From: Bacteroidales bacterium UBA3824
Lineage (GTDB): Bacteria; Bacteroidota; Bacteroidia; Bacteroidales; UBA3824
Direction: 5' to 3'
Assembly (NCBI GenBank): GCA_002393195.1
Contig: DGIK01000074.1
Location: 1-5,405 of the forward strand
DNA: 5,405 nt
Made by a program: the position numbers and the translations under genes
Notes under the pieces: generated by a model
What the model saw: only the letters and a program-made list of their open reading frames with translations
Told to the model about the DNA's origin: nothing
Databases searched by the model: none
Shown: positions 1-5,405 of the stretch, piece by piece
Position numbering within the stretch: the first letter of the stretch is position 1
Layout of the letters: the number at the start of each line of letters is the position of its first letter

Positions 1-1946
1 GCACCGATGATGACGCCACAGGCGTGGATGCCTATCTGACGGTTGGTATCTTCCAAATCCTTGGCGTACTTCAACATTTCTTCCACATTCTCGTTTTGAC
101 CTTCGAGCGGCACTTTGAAGTTTTCTGTGTCGGGCTGGATGCCTTTTACAAGTTGTTGAAGTTCGGGGATGTATTTGTAACACGTACCGAGGTTTACCTT
201 GGGCATCTTTTTGGGCACTTCGCCGTCAACAGCCTTCACCTGATACTCCTCAAAGCCCTTGTCGGGGATGAGTTTTTTGATGGCGTTTACTATCGGCAAC
301 GGCACTTTCTGCACACGACCCACGTCGGCTACCGACGATTTTGTAGCCATTGTGCCGTATGTAATAATGTGTGCCACCTTTTCCTTGCCATACTTTTCTG
401 TTACCCAGTCGAGCACCTTGCCGCGTCCGTCGTCATCGAAATCTACGTCAATATCAGGGAGCGAGATACGGTCGGGGTTCAAGAAACGTTCAAAAAGCAG
501 GTCGTATTTCAGAGGGTCGAGGTTGGTGATTTTCAAGCAATAAGCAACTACCGAGCCAGCCGCCGAACCACGTCCGGGGCCTACCCAAACGTCCAATTCC
601 TCGCGTGCGGCGCGGATGTAGTCAGACACAATCAAGAAGTATCCCGGGAAACCCATCGTCTTCATTATGTGCAACTCAAATTTGATGCGCTCCTGCTGCT
701 CGGCTGTCAACGTGTCGCCATAACGAACCCTCGCGCCGTCGTAGGTGAGTTTGGAGAGGTAGTCGGCTTCGAGTTTAATACGGTAGAGCTTTTCGTAGCC
801 GCCGAGTTTGGCAATCTTCTTGTCGGCATCCTCCTTGGAGAGCACCACATTGCCATTTTCGTCCTGCGTAAACTCGTTGAAAAGGTCTTCCTCTGTAAAC
901 TTTTTGCGGTATTCTTCCTCTGTGCCAAACGATTCGGGAATCTCGAATTTAGGCATGATCGGGCCTGAATCAATGCTATATACCTCCACCTTGTCGGCTA
1001 TCTCCACGGTATTGGCGAGAGCCTCTGGATAGTCGGCGAATATCGCCTCCATCTCCTCGGGAGTTTTGAGCCATTCCTGCTTGGTGTAGTGCATACGGTC
1101 GGGGTCGTCGAAATCCTTGCCCGTGCTCAGGCAGATAAGGCGGTCGTGAGCCTCGCCGTGGTCTTCTTCCACAAAGTGAACATCGTTGGTGGCTATCAAC
1201 TTGATATTGTGCTTTTTGGCCAGCTCCACCAAAACCTTATTCACCTTCTCTTGGAGTTCGTAGGTTTCGGTGCTTGCATTTGGCTTGTCGGTCTTGTGGC
1301 GTTGCATCTCGAGGTAATAATCCTCGCCAAAGAGATTCTTGAACCACAATACCGCCTCCTCCGCGCCCGCAAGGTCGCCGGCGAGGATTTTCTTGGGAAT
1401 TTCGCCGCCAATACACGCCGACGAACATATCAGTCCTTCGTGATATTTTTCGAGGAGTTCCTTGTCGATACGCGGGTTGCTGTAAAAACCCTCCGTGAAG
1501 GCTATCGACGAGAGTTTGCAAAGGCTGTGGTAGCCGGTCTTGTTTTTGGCGAGCAGCACCAAGTGCCATCCGCGATGACCCTTTGCCTTTATATGACGGC
1601 TCTCAGGGGCGCAATATGCCTCGATGCCTATGATTGGCTTGAAAGGCACAAACTCCGCCGCCTTCTTCTCCAATTCGGGCAACTGCGCTTCCAATTCAGC
1701 CTTCTTGGCGGGGTCGGTAGCCTTCTCGATGTTTTCCTTGCACTCCTTGACCGCTTTTTTAGCCTTGCCGTTTATTTTGCCTGCGGTGTCCACCAAGTCC
1801 TTGATGCCAAACATATTGCCGTGGTCTGTGAGAGCCATGGCGTGCATACCGTTTTTCAAGCACTTGTTGATAAGATCCGGCACTTTCGACATTCCATCCA
1901 ATATCGAATAGTGCGAGTGGACGTGTAGATGTGTGAACTTATCCAT
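1..1946 (-). CDS. dnaE: DNA polymerase III subunit alpha (DnaE), N-terminal half, cut by window edge
   Basis: This is the replicative polymerase catalytic subunit. The visible part is 648 codons starting at ATG 1944-1946; the frame is still open at the left edge, and family members are usually about 1150-1270 residues. The N-terminus is a PHP domain beginning HLHVHSHYSILDG. All nine usual PHP metal ligands can be placed: H8, H10, D17, H42, E109, H128, C178, D255, H257. A lysine/glutamate-rich insertion at about residues 51-100 splits the PHP domain; such an insertion is usual in Bacteroidota DnaE. The polymerase core follows, with GPGRGSAAGS at 456-465 and PDIDVDF at 497-503, whose D500 and D502 should be the first two catalytic aspartates. 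The third catalytic aspartate should lie beyond the window. The visible part ends in IGIHACGVIIG. No N-terminal OB or exonuclease domain precedes PHP, so this is DnaE and not PolC. The start is followed directly by the conserved PHP motif and has no Shine-Dalgarno sequence. Confidence 0.97.
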   Translation of the reverse strand, partial: MDKFTHLHVHSHYSILDGMSKVPDLINKCLKNGMHAMALTDHGNMFGIKDLVDTAGKINGKAKKAVKECKENIEKATDPAKKAELEAQLPELEKKAAEFVPFKPIIGIEAYCAPESRHIKAKGHRGWHLVLLAKNKTGYHSLCKLSSIAFTEGFYSNPRIDKELLEKYHEGLICSSACIGGEIPKKILAGDLAGAEEAVLWFKNLFGEDYYLEMQRHKTDKPNASTETYELQEKVNKVLVELAKKHNIKLIATNDVHFVEEDHGEAHDRLICLSTGKDFDDPDRMHYTKQEWLKTPEEMEAIFADYPEALANTVEIADKVEVYSIDSGPIMPKFEIPESFGTEEEYRKKFTEEDLFNEFTQDENGNVVLSKEDADKKIAKLGGYEKLYRIKLEADYLSKLTYDGARVRYGDTLTAEQQERIKFELHIMKTMGFPGYFLIVSDYIRAAREELDVWVGPGRGSAAGSVVAYCLKITNLDPLKYDLLFERFLNPDRISLPDIDVDFDDDGRGKVLDWVTEKYGKEKVAHIITYGTMATKSSVADVGRVQKVPLPIVNAIKKLIPDKGFEEYQVKAVDGEVPKKMPKVNLGTCYKYIPELQQLVKGIQPDTENFKVPLEGQNENVEEMLKYAKDLEDTNRQIGIHACGVIIG

Positions 1947-2005
1947 TGTTATTCCTTGTAAAATAAAGCGTTAGGTTAGTCTATGATTGATGTTGATTAG
2001 CGGCA

Positions 2006-2037
2006 TAAAGGTAATGAAACTTTTGCGAAATACCAAC
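2006..2037 (-). promoter_or_regulatory. Putative dnaE promoter (Bacteroidota type)
   Basis: Read on the minus strand, GTTG (2037-2034) is followed after exactly 20 bp by TACCTTTA (2013-2006). The Bacteroidota consensus is TTTG and TAnnTTTG, so each box has one mismatch. Transcription would start near 1999, giving a leader of about 50 nt before the dnaE ATG at 1946. The placement downstream of the preceding gene's terminator fits an independent promoter. The match is imperfect and no start site has been mapped. Confidence 0.45.
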
Positions 2038-2101
2038 GAAAAAAGCCGCGTCCCCGCCATTGGAGCCGCTAAATGTCAGACTTGCAACCAGATGTAATTA
2101 C

Positions 2102-2137
2102 AAAAAAAATAAGTACCAAAAAGAAAGAATTTGGCAC
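2102..2137 (-). terminator. Intrinsic terminator after the receiver/ATPase gene
   Basis: On the minus strand, just past the stop codon (2142-2140), GTGCCAAA (2137-2130) pairs with TTTGGTAC (2120-2113). The stem is 8 bp with one G-U wobble and a 9-nt loop. It is followed by a U-rich tract, including eight consecutive T (2109-2102). The stem is A/U-rich, but position and tract fit Rho-independent termination. It would separate this gene from dnaE transcription. Confidence 0.65.
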
Positions 2138-2139
2138 GG

Positions 2140-3036
2140 CTACACGATAAAATTGCGTTTTTTGGTGACAACCACCTCGTTGCCCTTGCCCTTGTACTCC
2201 ACGGAATCGAATATCGCCCTCGAAAACATAATGCCCCTGCCGTGGAAAAGCACCTCGCGGTCTGCGCATTTGGTGGGGTCTGGCACTTTGCTTACGTCAA
2301 AGCCATTGCCCTCGTCTATAATGGTCCACTTGCACTCCTCGGGCGTAAATTCATAATATATAGTGATAATCCTCGATGCAATCTCCGGGTCGAGAAGCCT
2401 CTCGTTGCAGAGATCCATCATGCCGTCGGAGAGGTCGGCTACGGCGGTCTTCTCGTTGTAGGTGATATTGAGGTTGCCGTGTTCGATGGCGTTGGTGACG
2501 AGTTCAGAGAGTCCAAGTTCGATGCTGATGCGGTCGTCGAGGCTAAAATAATCCTCGCTCAAAGTCTCCATCACACGCGGCATAATGCTTGCCGTGCCGT
2601 CGTATTCGGTTGGGAAAGTAAATTCGAGCCTGCCCGAGACCACCTCGCCGTAAGGGTCGGCGGCGTCCTTGGATTCCGGCAGCCGTGCGGCAAATTTGTC
2701 TAACAACGGGATTAGATCCTTGTCCTGGATTGGTTTTTTGAGAAAATCGTCGGCACCCGCCCTAAATACCTGCACGGCGAGCCTTTCGGAACTTTCGGTA
2801 GCCATCATCACGATGGCGGTCTTAGAGTCATTCTTCCTGATGTCGCGCAAAAACTCCATGCCCGAAATGCCTGGCAGCATCACATTGCAGATGATGACGT
2901 CAGGGCGTCCGCAAGCATATATGTCGAGACCATCGGAAGCATTCATCGCCGTCTGGCACGTGTGGCCATAATAGCGGAGCAGATCCCGAAGGTAATGCCG
3001 CGACACAAAGTCGTTCTCTATGATCAAAACTTTCAA
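2140..3036 (-). CDS. Pseudo-receiver fused to RsbW/SpoIIAB-type ATPase (HATPase_c_2)
   Basis: The product is 298 residues from a TTG start at 3036 (MKVLIIENDF). Residues 1 to about 120 have the fold pattern of a CheY-type receiver, ending in GADDFLKKP with the conserved lysine at K101. The phosphoacceptor position reads CNVMLPG, so it is N51 rather than Asp. The acidic pair reads E7-N8, and the usual Thr/Ser-Ala after strand 4 reads Ala-Thr. Classical Asp phosphorylation is therefore unlikely. Residues about 137-298 are a GHKL ATPase of the anti-sigma-factor kinase class. The N-box is ELVTNAIEHGN (N182), the G1 box is DEGNGFD (D241, G243, G245), the G2 box is HGRG (265-268), and the C-terminal motif is GKGNEV. 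About 40 residues between the N-box and the next strand are also seen in relatives usually linked to SpoIIE phosphatases. The ATP site looks intact. Known relatives phosphorylate a STAS-domain antagonist or hold a sigma factor; no partner gene is visible here. The frame extends to an ATG at 3183, but that lies upstream of the predicted promoter. The substrate is unknown. Confidence 0.85.
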   Translation of the reverse strand: MKVLIIENDFVSRHYLRDLLRYYGHTCQTAMNASDGLDIYACGRPDVIICNVMLPGISGMEFLRDIRKNDSKTAIVMMATESSERLAVQVFRAGADDFLKKPIQDKDLIPLLDKFAARLPESKDAADPYGEVVSGRLEFTFPTEYDGTASIMPRVMETLSEDYFSLDDRISIELGLSELVTNAIEHGNLNITYNEKTAVADLSDGMMDLCNERLLDPEIASRIITIYYEFTPEECKWTIIDEGNGFDVSKVPDPTKCADREVLFHGRGIMFSRAIFDSVEYKGKGNEVVVTKKRNFIV

Positions 3037-3117
3037 TTGACTCTTTATATAATTAATGGTGTACTTTTTGACACAGTGCCCAATTTCTGCAACGAAAATC
3101 GCGCCAAAAAGTTGCAA

Positions 3118-3149
3118 CAAATGTACACATTTTTTCTTATTTAACCAAG
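3118..3149 (-). promoter_or_regulatory. Putative promoter of the receiver/ATPase gene
   Basis: On the minus strand, TACATTTG (3125-3118) matches the Bacteroidota -7 box TAnnTTTG exactly. Twenty bp upstream is CTTG (3149-3146), one mismatch from the -33 box TTTG. Transcription would start near 3111, leaving a leader of about 75 nt before the TTG at 3036. It also places the in-frame ATG at 3183 outside the transcript, which supports the shorter protein. Confidence 0.6.
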
Positions 3150-3162
3150 ACAAAATGAAGAA

Positions 3163-3193
3163 GTGCGTATTTTTTTGCACCAAAAATGCGCAT
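3163..3193. repeat. Inverted repeat in the divergent promoter region
   Basis: TGCGTATTTTT (3164-3174) is complementary to AAAAATGCGCA (3182-3192). All 11 positions pair with one G-T wobble, the spacer is 7 bp (TTGCACC), and one further wobble pair is possible at 3163/3193. It ends about 14 bp upstream of the putative -33 box of the minus-strand gene and over 85 bp upstream of the plus-strand -33 box. It could be an operator for a dimeric regulator, or chance in A/T-rich DNA. Confidence 0.45.
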
Positions 3194-3248
3194 AATCGTA
3201 GTCATACCTATAAAATACTTTAACTCCAAATATCTGAAAATCAATGCT

Positions 3249-3267
3249 AAAAAAAATTTTTTAAAAA
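3249..3267. promoter_or_regulatory. A/T tract upstream of the division-cluster promoter (UP-element-like)
   Basis: An uninterrupted run of 8 A, 6 T and 5 A ends 14 bp upstream of the TTTG -33 box at 3282. Runs like this bend DNA and can contact the RNA polymerase alpha C-terminal domain, raising promoter strength. The role here is inferred only from position and composition. Confidence 0.35.
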
Positions 3268-3281
3268 TAGATAACGAAAAA

Positions 3282-3313
3282 TTTGGCGCATATTAAAAAA
3301 AGTCGTACATTTG
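3282..3313 (+). promoter_or_regulatory. Promoter of the coiled-coil/zapA cluster (Bacteroidota type)
   Basis: TTTG (3282-3285) and TACATTTG (3306-3313) are separated by 20 bp. Both match the -33/-7 consensus recognised by the Bacteroidota primary sigma factor. Transcription should start near 3320, only about 16 nt before the ATG at 3336, so the leader is very short. No Shine-Dalgarno motif is present, as expected for the phylum. Confidence 0.8.
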
Positions 3314-3335
3314 TCATATCAATTTTGGTACAAGC

Positions 3336-3626
3336 ATGACTGACGAGAAAGAAATAATAGTAAAAGAGTTTCGCGACAAATTCGCAAGGCTGGTGGCAAT
3401 CTGCGACCGGCTGAAGTCGGAATGTGTCAAACTTGAAGCGAGCAACAAGGAACTCGAGGACAAGATGAAAAACCGCGAGTCCGACTATCAGCAGCTTAAG
3501 CTTCGCTACGAAAACATGAAAACTGTGGTTTCGCTCTTGGACGGCAAGGACAAGCATGATGCCAAGATTTACTTGAACAGAATTGTGCGGGACATCGACA
3601 AGTGCTTGTCGATGTTGTTGGACTGA
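3336..3626 (+). CDS. Small coiled-coil protein encoded before ZapA
   Basis: The product is 96 residues, charged and mostly helical, with no signal peptide or membrane segment, so it should be cytoplasmic. Residues about 8-70 have heptad-like spacing of hydrophobic residues among Lys/Glu, with no proline or glycine, which indicates a long coiled coil. A short break around LLDGKDKHD (67-75) is followed by a second helix, YLNRIVRDIDKCLSMLLD. From memory, a similar C-terminal helix occurs in short proteins encoded next to zapA in other Bacteroidota. The gene lies directly behind a strong promoter and 63 bp before zapA. By size, coiled-coil character and linkage it could be a ZapA partner, analogous to ZapB in gamma-proteobacteria. 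That is an inference; I see no diagnostic ZapB motif. Confidence 0.85.
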   Translation: MTDEKEIIVKEFRDKFARLVAICDRLKSECVKLEASNKELEDKMKNRESDYQQLKLRYENMKTVVSLLDGKDKHDAKIYLNRIVRDIDKCLSMLLD

Positions 3627-3689
3627 TTTTGGTCAATGAGCATGAAAATGGAATACATCGATTACAGATACACAAATTAAAATAGACCG

Positions 3690-3995
3690 ATGGACGACAA
3701 GTTACTGATAAAACTAACAATAGCAGGACACTCATATCCTATGAAAGTATCACGCGAAGATGAGGAGCGTTTCCGCACGGCGACGACTCTCATCAACGAC
3801 AGGATAAATGTGTACAAGCAGAGGTTTGACAACAGCAAAAAGGACGACTTCGACTTCCTTGCTATGGTCGCTATCGAGTTTGTATCCAAGTACGTTGACA
3901 AGGCTGCCAAATCCGACGACACAGAGATGCTATCGGAGCTGCGTATAATGTCAAACGAAATCGACGACTACATACAGAAAATCAATGCTCTTTAA
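3690..3995 (+). CDS. zapA: Cell division protein ZapA
   Basis: The product is 101 residues, the usual ZapA length. The N-terminal part (LLIKLTIAGHSYPMKV, residues 5-20) is the beta-hairpin start of the family. It is followed by the typical helix that leads into a run like ATTLINDRINVYKQRF (31-46). The C-terminal half, to EIDDYIQKINAL, is helical and suited to the dimer/tetramer coiled coil. ZapA binds FtsZ and bundles or cross-links its filaments at mid-cell. The start ATG follows an A-rich stretch (ATTAAAATAGACCG) with no Shine-Dalgarno. The gene probably shares the promoter at 3282-3313 with the coiled-coil gene. A structured RNA begins about 28 nt after the stop. Confidence 0.93.
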   Translation: MDDKLLIKLTIAGHSYPMKVSREDEERFRTATTLINDRINVYKQRFDNSKKDDFDFLAMVAIEFVSKYVDKAAKSDDTEMLSELRIMSNEIDDYIQKINAL

Positions 3996-4021
3996 CATAT
4001 AAGAACAGAATACAAGACATT

Positions 4022-4254
4022 CTGCCCGCATCATTTCACAAACAGGTTTGAAACTCTACAATTAAAACTAAACAGGGAGTTTGCTTCAGACTGCGTATAA
4101 CAGGCCTTAGGTACGGCTCGCCGTACTTCAGCTCTGCAGCGTCGCTTCAAGTGGCGGCATCCTGACGTTGGACGTTAAAAACAGTAGAGCGGCTCCCGCC
4201 CATGAGTCATCAGGGGTTTCCAAACTATTTCTGCAAATGATGCGGGCTTTTTTT
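4022..4254 (+). ncRNA. ssrS: 6S RNA candidate (ssrS) between zapA and rny
   Basis: The 290-bp gap between zapA and rny holds no credible gene but folds as one long rod. The closing stem pairs GCCCGCATCATTT (4024-4036) perfectly with AAATGATGCGGGC (4235-4247), 13 bp, followed by seven T. Inside it, 4046-4056 pairs with 4214-4225 (one bulge), GGGAG (4075-4079) with CTCCC (4193-4197), and ACTG (4090-4093) with CAGT (4182-4185). Mostly unpaired stretches separate them. CAGG (4101-4104) pairs with CCTG (4161-4164), capping an apical region with hairpins at 4111-4126 and about 4141-4155. A long rod with a central bubble, about 230 nt, and a position after zapA all match 6S RNA; ssrS also follows zapA in Escherichia coli. 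6S RNA binds the housekeeping RNA polymerase holoenzyme by mimicking an open promoter, mainly in stationary phase. The ends are inferred from the fold, and no promoter was recognised. Confidence 0.75.
4235..4254 (+). terminator. 3' end/terminator of the 6S-like RNA
   Basis: The 3' strand of the 13-bp closing stem ends in GCGGGC and runs directly into seven T (4248-4254). A G/C-rich stem base next to a U tract is typical of a Rho-independent end, although here the stem closes a loop of about 200 nt. It would define the RNA's 3' end and may reduce readthrough from zapA into rny, whose start is only 31 nt further on. Confidence 0.6.
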
Positions 4255-4285
4255 GTTAATTTTTATAAACTATATAAATACCGAA

Positions 4286-5405
4286 ATGTCAACTTTTATA
4301 ATCCCGGTCTGCGCCGCGCTTGCAGCATTGGTGATTGGATTCCTGCTCGGCTACTTCCTAAAAGTGAAGGCCACCGAGAAGACGGCTAACCGCATTATCG
4401 ACAATGCGCACGCCGACGCGGAAGCCATCAAACAGAAGAAGATTCTGGAAGCCCGCGAGGAGGCACTCAAGATGAAGTCGGAAAACGAACGTATCGCAAC
4501 CGAAAAGAACAACAAACTCCAACAATTGGAGCAGAAACTTCGCCAGAAGGAGACTGCCCTCAACCAGAACAAGGGCGAAATCCAGAAGAAACAAAAGGAG
4601 CTCGACCAAAAGAAAAGCGAGAGCGACGCACTCAAAGCGACACTCGAACGCCAGATAGAAAAGGCGGATGCCAAGAGCAAGGAACTCGACGACCTCTATC
4701 ACCGCGCACAGGAGAACCTCGAAGCAATAGCCGGTATCTCCGCCGCCGATGCCAAGCAGCAGCTCCTCGACTCCCTCAAAGCCGAGGCTCAGACCGAGGC
4801 AGTGAGCATCAAAAATGACATCGTGGAGGAGGCTAAACTCCAAGCCGCCCGCGAAGCCAAAAAGATTGTTATCCAGACTATTCAACGTATCGGTGCTGAG
4901 ACCGCCATCGAAAATTCTGTGACGGTTTTCAATATCGACAACGACGAGATAAAGGGACGCATCATCGGACGCGAAGGCCGCAACATTAGGGCACTTGAAG
5001 CCGCCACAGGTGTGGAAATCATCGTGGACGACACCCCGGACGCCATTGTACTCTCCGGATTTGACCCCGTAAGGCGCGAAGTGGCGCGCTTGGCAATCCA
5101 CCAACTCGTAACAGACGGACGCATACACCCCGCCCGCATCGAGGAAGTAGTAGCCAAGACCCAAAAACAACTCGAAGACGAAATTGCCGAAGTGGGCAAA
5201 CGCACTTACATCGACCTCGGCGTTCACGGTTTGCACCCCGAACTCGTAAGGCTCATCGGCAAGATGAAATACCGCTCTTCTTACGGTCAAAACCTCTTGC
5301 AACACTCCCGCGAAACTGCCAACCTCTGCGCCGTAATGGCATCGGAACTCGGCTTGACCAACTACGTGAAAGCCGCCAAACGCGCCGGTCTGCTCCACGA
5401 CATCG
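4286..5405 (+). CDS. rny: Ribonuclease Y, N-terminal part, cut by window edge
   Basis: RNase Y is a membrane-anchored endoribonuclease that starts mRNA decay. The visible part is 373 codons from ATG 4286; the family is usually about 510-520 residues. Residues about 4-26 are one hydrophobic N-terminal membrane anchor ([19 protein letters not shown]). Residues about 28-200 are a highly charged Lys/Glu/Gln-rich coiled coil. A KH RNA-binding domain follows with [10 protein letters not shown] at 224-233, carrying the GxxG loop. The HD phosphohydrolase domain begins near residue 335: H340 lies in [11 protein letters not shown], and the HD pair H371-D372 comes two codons before the edge. The rest of the metal site lies beyond the window. 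The ATG is preceded by A/T-rich DNA with no Shine-Dalgarno. It follows the 6S-like RNA closely; whether it has its own promoter or depends on readthrough is not clear. Confidence 0.96.
   Translation, partial: MSTFIIPVCAALAALVIGFLLGYFLKVKATEKTANRIIDNAHADAEAIKQKKILEAREEALKMKSENERIATEKNNKLQQLEQKLRQKETALNQNKGEIQKKQKELDQKKSESDALKATLERQIEKADAKSKELDDLYHRAQENLEAIAGISAADAKQQLLDSLKAEAQTEAVSIKNDIVEEAKLQAAREAKKIVIQTIQRIGAETAIENSVTVFNIDNDEIKGRIIGREGRNIRALEAATGVEIIVDDTPDAIVLSGFDPVRREVARLAIHQLVTDGRIHPARIEEVVAKTQKQLEDEIAEVGKRTYIDLGVHGLHPELVRLIGKMKYRSSYGQNLLQHSRETANLCAVMASELGLTNYVKAAKRAGLLHDI

Noticed and set aside
24..968. Plus-strand open frame of 314 codons
   Set aside because: Lies fully antisense to dnaE, whose reading is unmistakable (PDIDVDF, GPGRGSAAGS). 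The product has no recognisable domain; it is a codon-bias shadow.
1089..1928. Plus-strand open frame of 279 codons
   Set aside because: Antisense to the DnaE PHP domain and without protein-family features.
2042..2075. Possible second terminator near the run AAAAAAGCCGCG
   Set aside because: The GCCGC copies here are direct repeats, not inverted, so no stable stem next to the T-run forms on the minus strand.
2131..2703. Plus-strand open frame of 190 codons
   Set aside because: Antisense to the GHKL ATPase domain, whose N, G1 and G2 boxes are clear in the minus strand.
3261..3557. Minus-strand 98-codon open frame
   Set aside because: Antisense to the coiled-coil gene and runs through its promoter; hydrophobic product is a shadow.
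3991..4018. Possible promoter for the 6S-like RNA
   Set aside because: Only TTTA and TACAAGAC resemble the two boxes, with 16-bp spacing and poor consensus match; not reportable as a promoter.
4252..4280. Possible promoter for rny
   Set aside because: TTTG at 4252-4255 overlaps the terminator tract and the downstream TATATAAA lacks the TTTG end with only 15-bp spacing.
4168..4389. Plus-strand 73-codon open frame across the RNA and the rny start
   Set aside because: Overlaps the closing stem and terminator of the 6S-like RNA and the first codons of rny in another frame; no family resemblance.
4358..5398. Minus-strand open frame of 346 codons
   Set aside because: Antisense to rny; its leucine/phenylalanine-rich product is the mirror of the Lys/Glu coiled coil, not a real membrane protein.

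Overview
The window looks like chromosomal core DNA from a member of the Bacteroidota, most likely Bacteroidales. Three things point there. The promoters match the Bacteroidota form (TTTG, about 20 bp, TAnnTTTG). The start codons are preceded by A/T-rich sequence rather than Shine-Dalgarno motifs. The order zapA - small structured RNA - rny, with a short coiled-coil gene in front of zapA, is typical of this group as I remember it. I see no mobile element, CRISPR array, tRNA or rRNA.

Left arm, minus strand: the first 1946 bases hold the N-terminal half of dnaE (DNA polymerase III alpha subunit), which runs off the left edge. A putative dnaE promoter lies in the gap upstream of it. Beyond that gap is a second minus-strand gene ending at 2140, with its own intrinsic terminator. 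It encodes a receiver domain fused to an RsbW/SpoIIAB-type ATPase. Its receiver has asparagine where the phosphoacceptor aspartate and one Mg-binding acid should be, so it appears to be a pseudo-receiver. It probably starts at a TTG codon (3036), because the first ATG of the open frame lies upstream of the predicted promoter.

Centre: an A/T-rich divergent regulatory region (about 3037-3335) holds two back-to-back promoters, a near-perfect inverted repeat and a long A/T tract.

Right arm, plus strand: a strong consensus promoter drives a cluster made of a 96-residue coiled-coil protein (a candidate ZapA partner), zapA (FtsZ-ring regulator), a structured RNA with the layout of 6S RNA (ssrS), and rny (RNase Y, cut by the right edge just after its HD motif). 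The cluster joins cell division, RNA polymerase regulation and mRNA decay.

The most unusual items are the pseudo-receiver/anti-sigma-type kinase fusion and the 6S-like RNA between zapA and rny. The other genes are conserved housekeeping genes.
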